Below, piece by piece: positions 24,684 through 37,700 of a DNA stretch of 64,000 bases (within the stretch, counting starts at the first letter, position 1; each line of letters opens with the position of its first letter). The DNA is taken from the NCBI GenBank assembly GCA_963966185.1, contig CAWZYM010000232.1, forward strand, positions 1-64,000. The letters are read 5' to 3'. This DNA is from Rhabditoides inermis (taxonomy: Eukaryota > Nematoda > Chromadorea > Rhabditida > Rhabditidae). The notes under the pieces are model-generated. The model was not told where the DNA came from. It was given only the letters and a program-made list of their open reading frames with translations, and searched no databases. The translations under genes and the position numbers were made by a program.

Positions 24684-24912
24684 CCCTCTCAAACGTCCCT
24701 CTTCAGCCGCGGAAGAGGTGGATGAGAAACCTGGCTTCAACATCGCTCGTATGATCAACGCAGCCCGCATCATGCAAAGAAAGCGCCTCGAAACCGAAAG
24801 TAGCAGTGAGGTGAGATTTTGCTGACAATATTTTTTATGAACACAACGTCCACAAGTTCAGGTGTCTCCGGTGTCGACTCGCCGCAATTCTGTCGTCGAG
24901 GAGCACTTTTGA
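21205..24912 (+). CDS. 12-TM membrane protein, otopetrin-like
   Basis: Eighteen exons join in frame: 21205-21257, 21326-21455, 21791-21905, 21950-22062, 22326-22435, 22521-22601, 22675-22778, 22866-23004, 23063-23163, 23256-23347, 23389-23531, 23590-23748, 23815-23888, 24155-24268, 24324-24431, 24499-24581, 24707-24810 and 24862-24912. I count twelve membrane segments, among them CIALLYLIFLVCIFLNLYVL, LFINITFYVVWIKVV and IIILFGCAFILTVKFVL. The last is preceded by a proline and ends FPADYLFAFTVSGCYLELLE, resembling the final helix of otopetrins. Twelve helices in two halves is the otopetrin plan (proton channels), and C. elegans has an expanded otopetrin family; the assignment is tentative. 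A soluble loop between helices 5 and 6 has WCPVMKRHYDCIPGDD. The cytoplasmic end carries a His-rich run (EGHEHGHGHGHE) after 24540. Exon 1 is the least certain part; its ATG lies 10 bases after ATTTCAG. Confidence 0.7.
22192..22271. repeat. (GA)n microsatellite in intron
   Basis: About 80 bases of GA dinucleotide interrupted by a G run, in the intron between exons ending 22062 and starting 22326. Confidence 0.85.
24588..24680. repeat. (CT)n microsatellite in intron
   Basis: A (CT)n tract with short TTTT interruptions fills most of the intron between 24581 and 24707, beginning a few bases after the donor. Confidence 0.85.
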
Positions 24913-24969
24913 AGCAGCTTTGCCTTCTGTACATTCAATTCTGTACATATGTGTCATTTGTAGATCAAC

Positions 24970-24975
24970 AATAAA
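24970..24975 (+). terminator. Poly(A) signal AATAAA of otopetrin-like gene
   Basis: AATAAA lies 58 bases after the stop codon at 24912. Confidence 0.65.
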
Positions 24976-25021
24976 TTGTACCCAATATTCATGAACACAA
25001 GACAGACTTATCACAATAAGC

Positions 25022-25027
25022 TTTATT
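25022..25027 (-). terminator. Candidate poly(A) signal of unc-44
   Basis: The minus strand reads AATAAA here, about 680 bases after the unc-44 stop at 25708. It lies only about 50 bases from the AATAAA of the convergent plus-strand gene. If used, the two 3' ends would abut or overlap. A nearer non-canonical signal is possible. Confidence 0.35.
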
Positions 25028-25707
25028 ATGCTGGATACGCTATGGAAACTGACTTAGGAAAAACTGAAGATCACAATGACCATGCATGGTCATACAAATA
25101 AATAGCTGAATAGCAGAGCGAACAAATGAAAGGGCACCCTTGACTCTCCCCTACTGCCGGCCGGATGATACACACAGTGGGGCAATCATTGTGTGGGGCA
25201 GATCGGATCGAGGGGCGGGGCTTCAATGGGCGGACTGGTAAAGTGGAAACAATTTGCTATTCTAATACTCATGTGGTGTAGCCGTGTGCTTCGAGCTTAT
25301 ACAAACATCAAATCGAGAGAAAATGGGAACAAACGAATGCTGCAGCTGATGAGCTATATACTATACGAGAAACAAAACATTATGCCAATAGTCTAACAGT
25401 GTTATAAAACAGGAATGCCTCGTTCGGATATCATCGGGTAAGCTGTAGAAGGTGCTCATCATATAATTAGGCAAATACTGGAATACTGACTATATACTAC
25501 ATGGGTCTTTGGTGCAATAGCTGCTCACTAGAATGGGGAATATTGAAGCTCCAAGGGATTGATTAATACTAACAACAAAGGAATCGGGTCGAGCGAAAAG
25601 AAATGTCGAGTAGTCAATTGTGATGATGATCTGAAAACAAAACAATATATTGGTAGAAGAAAAGAATATGGTGACTCACCATAACATAACATAAAGCGGG
25701 TGGTAGT

Positions 25708-28700
25708 TCAGTGTTGTGTGGGACTATGGCGGGAGAGAAGCGTGCGGGTCACGTTCCCCTCCGAGTCCGTCGTCTCCACGCGCTGCTCCAGAGGCAGCTG
25801 TCTGAAAAGCCATTACTCAAGTCAATCCACTGAATCACTTCATCTCACCGTAGTCGGTCCTCGTTCTCCGTTCCGGTGAATTGGACGTGGCTCACAATCG
25901 GGTCGTGCACACGGGTGATCACACTGAAAACATACCAATAGAATGTATTCACCGTGTAATGTTACAAAGCGACACTCACCGTCGGCTGATGGTCTCTACT
26001 GTTCCGTCAGGCTTGACCTGCGTGGTCTGGAATGTGGTGAGGGTGGTGGGGTAGGCAGCGAGTACATCCTCCATGTCCTGCTCGCCAGTCAGGCTGTCGC
26101 GGTCGTGTTCCTGGAAGGTGCCGGTGGTGTCTCCGGTGAGCACCTCCTGGCTGGTGCCCTGGTCCTGGCTCGCGCCCTCCAGCACACTGTCCCTGTCGGC
26201 CGGCAGGTTCTCGAGCGAGTCGCGCATGCTCTCCTGCATCCTGTTCACCACCTCGTACTCGGCGAGGCTCGTGTCTCCGAGGCTGTCGCGCCTCTTGTGC
26301 TCCAGGCTGTCCGTGCTCATCTCGAGTGCGGCTGCCGCGGCCGCCGCGTCCAGGCTGTCTTCCATCATCAGCGGCGTCTGTCGGGCGTCGTCGTCCTTGT
26401 GCTTCTCCAGCTCCTCGTCGGATCCGTCGTCGCGCACGCTCATGTCCTCAGCCTCGCTCTCCTCCCGGATGTCAGACAGCATCATCAGCTCGTCCTGCTG
26501 CTGCGACTGCGCCGCCAGTTCCTGCTCAATCCGCTCGAACTCGGTGAGGCTGTTGGTCGATCCGTCGCCGGAGCGGGGCAAGCGTCCGGCAAGCTGACCG
26601 ACGTACAGTTCCATCTCGGAGCGGGTGAGGCTGTTGTCGCCGCGATTCAGCACAGCCGCCTCTATGCGCTCAAACTCCTGCAGACTGCTTTCGCTGATGT
26701 TGTCGGCCGAGGCGTGCTTGTATCTTCCGACGAGTGCGAGAGTGTCGGCCGGCACACCGACAGACGAGCCGCCGCTGCCGTTGAGGCTGTCCGTATCTTC
26801 CGGCTCCTCCTGCACTGTCTCCAGCTCCTCGGGCTCTCCAGCGTAGTGCTCGTACTCCTCGGCAATCTCCACGGGAGAAGGCTCCTCCAGATGCACAAAC
26901 TGCTCTTCCTCCTTCTCCTCCGGCTGCTCCTTCTTCTCGAGAATCTGGTCCTCCTTCTCCTCTGCCTTGACCATCTCGGGCTCTTCCTCATACTCTTCAT
27001 GTGTCGATCCGCGGCGAGAAGTGCTGTAGCGTTTTCCACTGCTGCCGCTCTTCATGCTCATCTTGTCAAGGCTGTCGGTGCTCTGTGCGAGCTCGTCCTT
27101 CTCGTACGCGGTCTTCTGCGATTCTTCGTCCACATCTTTTTGAACAACAGTGTCAGCGCGGCTCTCGCTAGACATGTCGCTGAACTGACGGCCGTAGCGA
27201 GACGGATCCTCCGTGCTCATCGCACTGTCGTGATAGGAATCATCCTGCAGAGGGTTCGTCTCCTTCTCAGCCGCCTTCTCCTCCTTGTCCTCCTTCACAT
27301 CGGAGGGATTGACGACGACGAACTGCACTCCCTCATCGTCCGACTCGACTATGTCTTCCTCGGACTGGAGTGCCTGCAGACGACGCGGCGGGATTGGGCT
27401 GATGGGGCGTCCAATGTCCATGGAAGGCGCGAGGAGGACTCCGCTCGCACTGGTTGCGAGGGTCTCGTCTTCCGGCTCCTCCTCGATCGTCACTCCGATA
27501 GCCACATCAGGCGTGGATCGGTTCGACTCCTCGATGTCGAGCGCGCGGATCACCACAGGTTCGTAGTCCTCGTTGACGGTGAAGTGGCGATCAGAGTCAA
27601 CGGGAGAGAGAACGGCCTGGGGCGTAAGCGTTCCCTCCTTTACGTCAGACAGCCTACTCGGCACTCCGCTGGTAGCAGAGGTGTACTCACTGTCCTGGCT
27701 CGTCCAGCCGGCTGCTGACTCGAAAGTGTCCTCTTGCGTGCTCTCGCAAGTCTCGTACTCCTTGCTCTGTTCGGTGGCAGTGTAGAACTGCGATCCGGTG
27801 ATGCTCTCATCCTCTCGCTGCACCGTGTCGAATGCCTCTTGCACAAGGCGGCTGGCTGCTGACGCCAGTCCATCGTCCTCCGGCTGCTCGTCTTCTTCTC
27901 GGATGTTCTCCAGAGGGTCGCCCATCTCACTCGGTGGCAGTTGTTCGCGCTGTTCGCTGGCGAGATATGCGAGCTTTTCCTGCAGATCGCTTTCGTAGTC
28001 GACCTCTGGCTCGTTGGTGACCTCGTAGACTGACTCCTGTTTGGGCATGCGCCTGCGCGGCGAGATCTCGCTGGCGGCAGAGTGGATGAGGGAATCGGCG
28101 AGTTGCTCGCTGAAGTCGGCGACAGCGTCCGTCGCCCCGCCGACAATCGCCAAGGTCTCATCTGGTTGCGATGATGTGTGCGATTGTCGTTCAGACGGGG
28201 CGGCTTCCTCCGGCTGTTCCTCTTCCGGCTCGTCCTCTTCCACGCTGTAGCTGATGCGGGACACGTTGGCGAGTGCCTCGGTGGCGAGAGTGTCGACCGC
28301 GTCGCGCATTCCTTCGTCGAGTGCCGCCGGCGTCACCTGGTCGGCTATTTCCTCGAACGACGAGTGCAGCTCTTTCTCAGCAGACGTCATCAGACGCTCT
28401 TCCTCCGCCTCTCGCTCCTCCTCCGTCAGATCAGGCACAACATCGTAAGTCACTTCTGGAATGTGTTGCGGCTCGCGAGACTCCATCGAAATGTGCTCGC
28501 TTTCAAATGGCACTTTATCAAAGACATGACGGGGAGAAGAGAGACCGTCATCGTCACCGGCATGATAGCTTTCGGATGGAACGATGAACGGCTCTTGTGC
28601 AGAAATGTCGTGCTCGGAAGTGGTCACAGTGGTGGTTTCCGTCACGTGAACCTTGTGGTCGTCAGCTGGCTCGTCATGAGAAGGCTTCTCGTGAGACGGC

Positions 28701-31700
28701 TCGTCGAAGTGAGCGTCGTCAGGGTAAGCAGAGGTGGGCTCCTCATGGAACGGCTTCTCCGACATCTCTGACTCCGAGAAGTGCTGCTCCTGAGGAGTGT
28801 AGTCGTACTCGGAGGTGGTGACAGTGGTGGTCTCCGTCACGTGAACCTTGTTGTCGTCAGCTGGCTCATCATGAGAAGGCTTCTCGTGAGACGGCTCGTC
28901 GAAGTGAGAGTCGTCAGGGTGAGCAGAGGTGGGCTCCTCATGGAACGGTTTCTCCGACATCTCTGACACCGGCGAGTGTTGCTCCTGAGAAGTGTAGTCG
29001 TACTCGGAAGTGGTCACAGTAGTGGTCTCCGTCACGTGAACCTTGTGGTCGTCAGCTGGCTCGTCATGAGAAGGCTCCTCGTGAGACGGCTCGTCAAAGT
29101 GAGCGTCGTCAGGGTGAGTAGAGGTGGGCTCCTCATGGAACGGCTTCTCCAACATCTCTGACACCGGCGAGTGTTGCTCCTGCGAAGTGTAGTCGTACTC
29201 GGAGGGCGTGACAGTGGTGGTCTCCGTCACGTGAACCTTGTGGTCGTCAACGGGCACTTCAAGAGAAGGCTCCTCGTGAGATGATTCGTCGAAGTGAGCA
29301 TCGTCAGGGTGAGTAGAGGTGGGCTCCTCATGGAACGGCTTCTCCGACATCTCTGACACCGGCGAGTGTTGCTCCTGCGGAGTATAGTCGTACTCGGAGG
29401 TGGTCACAGTGGTATTCTCCGTCACGTGAACCTTGTGGTCGTCACCTGGCTCGTCATGAGAAGGCTTCTCGTGAGAAGGCTCGTCGAAGTGAGCGTCGTC
29501 AGGGTGAGCAGAGGAAGGCTTCTCATGGGACGGCTTCTCCGACATCTCCGACACCGGGGAGTGCTGCTCCTGAGGTGTGTAGTCGTACTCGGAGGTGGTG
29601 ACAGTGGTGGTCTCCGTAACGTGAACCTTGTTGTCGTAAGCTGGCTCATCATGAGAAGGCTTCTCGTGAGACGGCTCGTCGAAGTGAGCGTCGTCAGGGT
29701 GAGCAGAGGTAGTCTCCTCAAGGAACGGCTTCTCCGGCATCTCCGACACCGGGGAGTGCTGCTCGTGAGACGACTCGTCGAAGTGAGCTTCGTCAGGGTG
29801 AGCAGAGGTAGTCTTCTCATGGAACGGCTTCTCCGGCATCTCCGACACCGGAGAGTGCTGCTCCTGAGGAGTGTAGTCGTACTCGGAGGTAGTCACAGTG
29901 GTGGTCTCCGTCACGTGAACCTTGCGGTCGTCAGCTGGCTCGTCATGAGAAGGTTTCTTGTGAGACGGCTCGTCGAAGTGAGCGTCGTCAGGGTGAGCAG
30001 AGGTGGGCTCCTCGTGGAACGGCTTCTCCGACATCTCTGACACCGGGGAGTGCTGCTCCTGAGGAGTGTAGTCGTACTCGGAGGTGGTGACAGTGGTGGT
30101 CTCCGTCACGTGAACCTTGTGGTCGTCAGCTGGCTCGTCATGAGAAGGCTCCTCGTGAGACGGCTCGTCGAAGTGAGCGTCGTCAGGGTGAGCAGAGGTG
30201 GGCTCCTCGTGGAACGGCTTCTCCGACATCTCTGACACTGGGGAGTGCTGGTCCTGAGGAGTGTAGTCGTACTCGGAGGTGGTGACAGTGGTGGTCTCCG
30301 TCACGTGAACCTTGCGGTCGTCAGCTGGCTCGTCATGAGAAGGCTCCTCGTGAGATAGCTGGTCAAAGTGACGGTCGTCAGGGTAAGCAGAGGTGGGCTT
30401 CTCCGACATTTCCGACACCGGCAAACGATGTTCCGGAGAAGTGTAGTCGTACTCGGTGGTAGTAGTTGTCTTGATAGGAACATTCTCATCGAAGTGCTGA
30501 GGGAAATCGCGATGAGCAGGTGACTCTGCATCATAGTCCTCCGATGGAATGAATGCAGATTGGCCTTGCTCGAATTCCTCTCTGCTCGGTACTTGCTGAT
30601 ATTCCTGTTCACGGTTCTTGGTCAATGCGTCGTAAGCCTTCGATGCGCCCATTGCGGCAAGAGCAGCAGGAGCAATCACAACTCCACCAGCAACCATTCC
30701 GGCCTTCTTTGCAAATCCTGTCAACTTATCTCCAATCGAAGACTTCGGCTCCTTCTCATCATCATTCATCAGTCGAGAATGCGATGTGGAAGTTCCGCTA
30801 GTCGGTGAGTGGTGCTCCTGGGGAGTGTAGTCGTACTCGGAGGTGGTGACAGCGGTGGTTTTCGTCACGTGAACCTTGTTGTCGTCAGCTGGCTGGTCAT
30901 GAGAAGGCTTCTCGTGAGACGGCTCGTCGAAGTGAGCGTCGTCAGGGTGAGCAGAGGTGGGCTCCTCGTGGAACGGCTTCTCCGACATCTCTGACACCGG
31001 GGAGTGCTGCTCCTGAGGAGTGTAGTCGTACTCGGAGGTGGTGACAGTGGTGGTCTCCGTCACGTGAACCTTGTGGTCGTCAACTGGCTCGTCATGAGAA
31101 GGCTCCTCGTGAGACGGCTCGTCGAAGTGAGCGTCGTCAGGGTGAGCAGAGGTGGGCTCCTCGTGGAACGGCTTCTCCGACATCTCTGACACCGGGGAGT
31201 GCTGCTCCTGAGGAGTGTAGTCGTACTCGGAGGTGGTGACAGTGGTGGTCTCCGTCACGTGAACCTTGTGGTCGTCAGCTGGCTCGTCATGAGAAGGCTC
31301 CTCGTGAGACGGGTCGTCGAAGTGAGCGTCGTCAGGGTGAGCAGAGGTGGGCTCCTCGTGGAACGGCTTCTCCGACATCTCTGACACTGGGGAGTGCTGG
31401 TCCTGAGGAGTGTAGTCGTACTCGGAGGTGGTGACAGTGGTGGTCTCCGTCACGTGAACCTTGCGGTCGTCAGCTGGCTCGTCATGAGAAGGCTCCTCGT
31501 GAGATAGCTGGTCAAAGTGACGGTCGTCAGGGTAAGCAGAGGTGGGCTTCTCCGACATTTCCGACACCGGCAAACGATGTTCCGGAGAAGTGTAGTCGTA
31601 CTCGGTGGTAGTAGTTGTCTTGATAGGAACATTCTCATCGAAGTGCTGAGGGAAATCGCGATGAGCAGGTGACTCTGCATCATAGTCCTCCGATGGAATG

Positions 31701-34700
31701 AATGCAGATTGGCCTTGCTCGAATTCCTCTCTGCTCGGTACTTGCTGATATTCCTGTTCACGGTTCTTGGTCAATGCGTCGTAAGCCTTCGATGCGCCCA
31801 TTGCGGCAAGAGCAGCAGGAGCAATCACAACTCCACCAGCAACCATTCCGGCCTTCTTTGCAAATCCTGTCAACTTATCTCCAATCGAAGACTTCGGCTC
31901 CTTCTCATCATCATTCATCAGTCGAGAATGCGATGTGGAAGTTCCGCTAGTCGGTGAGTGGTGCTCCTGAGGAGTGTAGTCGTACTCGGAGGTGGTTACA
32001 GTGGTAGTCTCCGTCACGTGAACCTTGTCGTCGTCAGCTGGCTCGTCATGAGAAAGCTTTTCGTGAGACGGTTCGCCGAAGTGAGTGTCGTCAGGGTGAG
32101 CAGAGGTGGGCTCCTCATGGAACGGCTTTTCCGACTTTTCCGACACCGGAGAGTGCTGCTCCTGAGGAGTATAGTCGTACTCGGAGGTAGTCACAGTGGT
32201 GGTCTCCGTCACGTGAACCTTGCGGTCGTCAGCTGGCTCGTCATGAGACGGCTCCTCGTGAGACGGCTCGTCGAAGTGAGCGTCGTCAGGGTGAGCAGAG
32301 GTAGGCTCCTCGTGAAACGGCTTCTCCGACATCTCTGACACCGGGGAGGGCTGCTCCTGGGGAGTGTAGTCGTACTCGGAGGTGGTGACAGTGGTGGTTT
32401 TCGTCACGTGAACCTTGTTGTCGTCAGCTGGCTGGTCATGAGAAGGCTTCTCGTGAGACGGCTCGTCGAAGTGAGCGTCGTCAGGGTGAGCAGAGGTGGG
32501 CTCCTCGTGGAACGGCTTCTCCGACATCTCTGACACCGGGGAGTGCTGCTCCTGAGGAGTGTAGTCGTACTCGGAAGTGGTCACAGTGGTGGTCTCCGTC
32601 ACGTGAACCTTGTGATCGTCAGCTGGCTCCTCATGAGAAGGCTGCTCGTGAGACGGCTCGTCGGAGTGAGCTTCGTCAGGGTGAGTAGAACTGGGCTCCT
32701 CATCGAACGGCTTCTCCGGCATCTCCGACACCGGGGAGTGCTGCTCCTGAGGAGTGTAGTCGTACTCGGAAGTGGTCACAGTGGTGGTCTCCGTCACGTG
32801 AACCTTGTTGTCGTCAGCTGGCTCGTCATGAGAAGGCTTCTCGTGAGACGGCTCGTCGAAGTGAGAGTCGTCAGGGTGAGCAGAGGTAGTCTCCTCATGG
32901 AACGGCTTCTCCGGCATCTCCGACACCGGGGAATGCTGCTCCTGAGGAGTGTAGTCGTACTCGGAGGTGGTGACAGTGGTGGTCTCCGTCACGTGAACCT
33001 TGTTGTCGTAAGCTGGCTCATCATGAGAAGGCTTCTCGTGAGACGGCTCGTCGAAGTGAGAGTCGTCAGGGTGAGCAGAGGTAGGCTCCTCGTGGAACGG
33101 CTTCTCCGACATCTCCGACACCGGGGAGTGCTGCTCCTGAGGTGTGTAGTCGTACTCGGAGGTAGTCACAGTGGTGGTCTCCGTCACGTGAACCTTGCGG
33201 TCGTCAGCTGGCTCGTCATGAGAAGGCTTCTCGTGAGTCGGCTCGTCGAAGTGAGCGTCGTCAGGGTGAGCAGAGGTAGTCTTCTCCTGGAACGTCTTCT
33301 CCGGCATCTCCGACAACGGGGAGTGCTGCTCCTGAGGAGTGTAGTCGTACTCGGAAGTGGTCACAGTGGTGGTCTCCGTCACGTGAACCTTGTTGTCGTC
33401 AGCTGGCTCGTCATGAGAAGGCTTCTCGTGAGACGGCTCGTCGAAGTGAGCGTCGTCAGGGTAAGCAGAGGTGGGCTCCTCGTGGAACGGCTTCTCCGAC
33501 ATCTCTGACACCGGGGAGTGCTGCTCCTGAGGAGTGTAGTCGTACTCGGAGGTGGTGACAGTGGTGGTCTCCGTCACGTGAACCTTGTGGTCGTCAACTG
33601 GCTCGTCATGAGAAGGCTCTTCGTGAGACGGCTCGTCGAAGTGAGCGTCGTCAGGGTGAGCAGAGGTGGGCTCCTCGTGGAACGGCTTCTCCGACATCTC
33701 TGACACCGGGGAGTGCTGCTCCTGAGGAGTGTAGTCGTACTCGGAGGTGGTGACAGTGGTGGTCTCCGTCACGTGAACCTTGTGGTCGTCAGCTGGCTCG
33801 TCATGAGAAGGCTTCTCGTGAGACTGCTCGTCGAAGTGAGCGTCGTCAGGGTGAGCAGAGGTGGGCTCCTCGTGGAACGGCTTCTCCGACATCTCTGACA
33901 CCGGGAAGTGCTGCTCCTGAGGTGTGTAGTCGTACTCGGAGGTGGTGACAGTGGTGGTTTCCGTCACGTGAACCTTGTTGTCGTCAGCTGGCTGGTCATG
34001 AAAAGACTTCTCGTGAGACGGCTCGTCGAAGTGAGAGTCGTCAGGGAGAGCAGAGGTAATCTCGTCATGGAACGGCTTCTCCAACATATCTGACACCGGG
34101 GAGTGCTGGTCCTGAGGAGTGTAGTCGTACTCGGAGGTGGTGACAGTGGTGGTCTCCGTCACGTGAACCTTGTTGTCGTCAGCTGGCTCGTCATGAGAAG
34201 GCTTTTCGTGAGACGGCTTGTCGAAGTGAGCGTCGTCAGGGTTAGCAGAGGTAGTCTCGTCATGGAACGGCTTCTCCAACATATCTGACACCGGCGAGTG
34301 TTGCTCCTGAGGAGTGTAGTCGTACTCGGAGGTGGTCACAGTGGAGGTCTCTGTCACGTGAACCTTGCGGTCGTCAGCTGGCTCGTCATGAGAAGGCTCC
34401 TCGTGAGACGACTCGTCGAAGTGAGCGTCGTCAGGGCGAGCAGAGGTGGGATCCTCGTGGAACGGCTTCTCCGATATCTTTGACACCGGGGAGTGCTGCT
34501 CCTGGGGAGTGTAGTCGTACTCGGAGGTGGTGACAGTGGTGGTCTCCGTCACGTGAACCTTGTTGTCGTCAGCTGGCTCGTCATAAGAAGGATCCTCGTG
34601 AGACGGCTCGTCGAAGTGAGCGTCGTCAGGGTGAGCAGAGGTAGGCTCCTCATGGAACGGCTTCTCCGACTTCTCCGACACCGGGAAGTGCTGCTCCTGA

Positions 34701-37700
34701 GGAGTGTAGTCGTACTCGGAGGTGGTGACAGTGGTGGTCTCCGTCACGTGAACCTTGTGGTCATCAGCTGGCTCCTCATGAGAAGGCTTCTCGTGAGGCG
34801 GCTCGTCGAAGTGAGCGTCGTCAGGGTGAGCAGAGGTGGGCTCCTCGTGGAACGGCTTCTCCGACATCTCTGACACCGGGGAGTGCTGCTCCTGAGGAGT
34901 GAAGTCGTACTCGGAAGTGGTCACAGTGGTGGTCTCCGTCACGTGAACCTTGTGGTCGTCAGCTGGCTCCTCATGAGAAGGCTCCTCGTGAGACGGCTCG
35001 TCGAAGTGAGCGTCGTCAGGGTGAGCAGAGGTGGGCTCCTCGTGGAACGGCTTCTCCGACATCTCTGACACCGGGAAGTGCTGCTCCTGAGGAGTGTAGT
35101 CGTACTCGGAAGTGGTCACAGTGGTGGTCTCCGTCACGTGAACCTTGTTGTCGTCAGCTGGCTCGTCATGAGAAGGCTTCTCGTGAGACGGCTCGTCGAA
35201 GTGAGAGTCGTCAGGGTGAGCAGAGGTAGGCTCCTCATGGAACGGCTTCTCTGACTTCTCCGACACCGGGGAGTGCTGCTCCTGAGGAGTGTAGTCGTAC
35301 TCGGAGGTGGTGACACTGGTGGTCTCCGTCACGTGAACTTTGTTGTCGTCAGCTGGCTCCTCATGAGAAGGCTTCTCGTGAGACGGCTCGTCGAAGTGAG
35401 CGTCGTCAGGGTGAGCAGAGGTGGGCTCCTCGTGAAACGGCTTCTCCGACATCTCTGACACCGTGGAGCGCTGCTCCTGAGGAGTGTAGTCGTACTCGGA
35501 AGTGGTCACAGTGGTGGTCTCCGTCACGTGAACCTTGTGGTCGTCAGCTGGCTCCTCGTGAGAAGGCTCCTCGTGAGACGGCTCGTCGGAGTGAGCTTCG
35601 TCAGGGTGAGTAGAACTGGGCTCCTCATGGAACGGCTTCTCCGGCATCTCCGACACCGGGGAGTGCTGCTCCTGAGGAGTGTAGTCGTACTCGGAAGTGG
35701 TCACAGTGGTGGTCTCCGTCACGTGAACCTTGTTGTCGTCAGCTGGCTCGTCATGAGAAGGCTTCTCGTGAGACGGCTCGTCGAAGTGAGAGTCGTCAGG
35801 GTGAGCAGAGGTAGTCTCCTCATGGAACGGCTTCTCCGGCATCTCCGACACCGGGGAATGCTGCTCCTGAGGAGTGTAGTCGTACTTGGAGGTGGTGACA
35901 GTGGTGGTCTCCGTCACGTGAACCTTGTTGTCGTCAGCTGGCTCATCATGAGAAGGCTTCTCGTGAGACGGCTCGTCGAAGTGAGAGTCGTCAGGGTGAG
36001 CAGAGGTAGTCTCCTCATGGAACGGCTTCTCCGGCATCTCCGACACCGGGGAGTGCTGCTCCTGAGGAGTGTAGTCGTACTCGGAGGTGGTCACAGTGGT
36101 GGTCTCCGTCACGTGAACCTTGTTGTCGTCGGCTGGCTCGTCATGAGAAAGATCCTCGTGAGACGGCTCGTCGAAGTGAGCGTCGTCAGGGTGAGCAGAG
36201 GTAGGCTCCTCATGGAACGGCTTCTCCGACATCTCTGACACCGGGAAGTGCTGCTCCTGAGGAGTGTAGTCGTACTCGGAGGTGGTGACAGTGGTGGACT
36301 TCGTCACGTGAACCTTGCGGTCGTCAGCTGGCTCCTCGTGAGAAGGCTCCTCGTGAGACGGCTCGTCGAAGTGAGCGTCGTCAGGGTGAGCAGAGGTAGT
36401 CTCCTCATGGAACGGCTTCTCCGGCATCTCCGACACCGGGGAGTGCTGCTTCTGAGGAGTGTAGTCGTACTCGGAAGTGGTCACAGTGATGGTCTCCGGC
36501 ACGTGAACCTTGTTGTCGTCAGCTGGCTCGTCATGAGAAGGCTTCTCGTGAGATAGCTGGTCAAAGTGACCGTCGTCAGAGTAAGCAGAGGTGGGCTTCT
36601 CCGACATTTCCGACACCGGCGAACGATGTTCCGGAGAAGTGTAGTCGTACTCGGTGGTAGTAGTTGTCTTGATAGGAACATCTTCATCGAAGTGCTGAGG
36701 GAAATGGCGATGAGCAGGTGACTCTGCATCATAATCCTCCGATGGAATAAGTTTAGATTGGCCTTGCTCGAATTGATCTCCGCCCGATACATGCTGATAT
36801 TCCTGTTCACGGTCCTTGGTCAATGCGTCGTAAGCCTTCGATGCGCCCATTGCGGCAAGAGCAGCAGGAGCAATCACAACTCCACCAGCAACCATTCCGG
36901 CCTTCTTTGCAAATCCTGTCAACTTATCTCCAATCGAAGACTTCGGCTTCTTCTCATCATCATTCATCAGTCGAGAATGCGATGTGGAAGTTTCGCTAGT
37001 CGGAGAGTGCTGCTCCTGAGGAGTGTAGTCGTACTCGGAGGTGGTCACAGTGGTAGTCTCCGTCAAATGAACCTTGTTGTCGTCAGCTGGCTCGTCATGA
37101 GAAGGATCCTCGTGAGACGGCTCGTCGAAGTGAGCGTCGTCAGGGTGAGCAGAGGTAGGCTCCTCATGGAACGGCTTCTCCGACTTCTCCGACACCGGGA
37201 AGTGCTGCTCCTGAGGAGTGTAGTCGTACTCGGAGGTGGTGACAGTGGTGGTCTCCGTCACGTGAACCTTGTGGTCGTCAGCTGGCTCCTCATGAGAAGG
37301 CTTCTCGTGAGGCGGCTCGTCGAAGTGAGCGTCGTCAGGGTGAGCAGAGGTGGGCTCCTCGTGGAACGGCTTCTCCGACATCTCTGACACCGGGGAGTGC
37401 TGCTCCTGAGGAGTGTAGTCGTACTCGGAAGTGGTCACAGTGGTGGTCTCCGTCACGTGAACCTTGTGGTCGTCAGCTAGCTCCTCATGAGAAGGCTCCT
37501 CGTGAGACGGCTCGTCGAAGTGAGCGTCGTCAGGGTGAGCAGAGGTGGGCTCCTCGTGGAACGGCTTCTCCGACATCTCTGACACCGGGGAGTGCTGCTC
37601 CTGAGGAGTGTAGTCGTACTCGGAAGTGGTCACAGTGGTGGTCTCCGTCACGTGAACCTTGTTGTCGTCAGCTGGCTCGTCATGAGAAGGCTTCTCGTGA

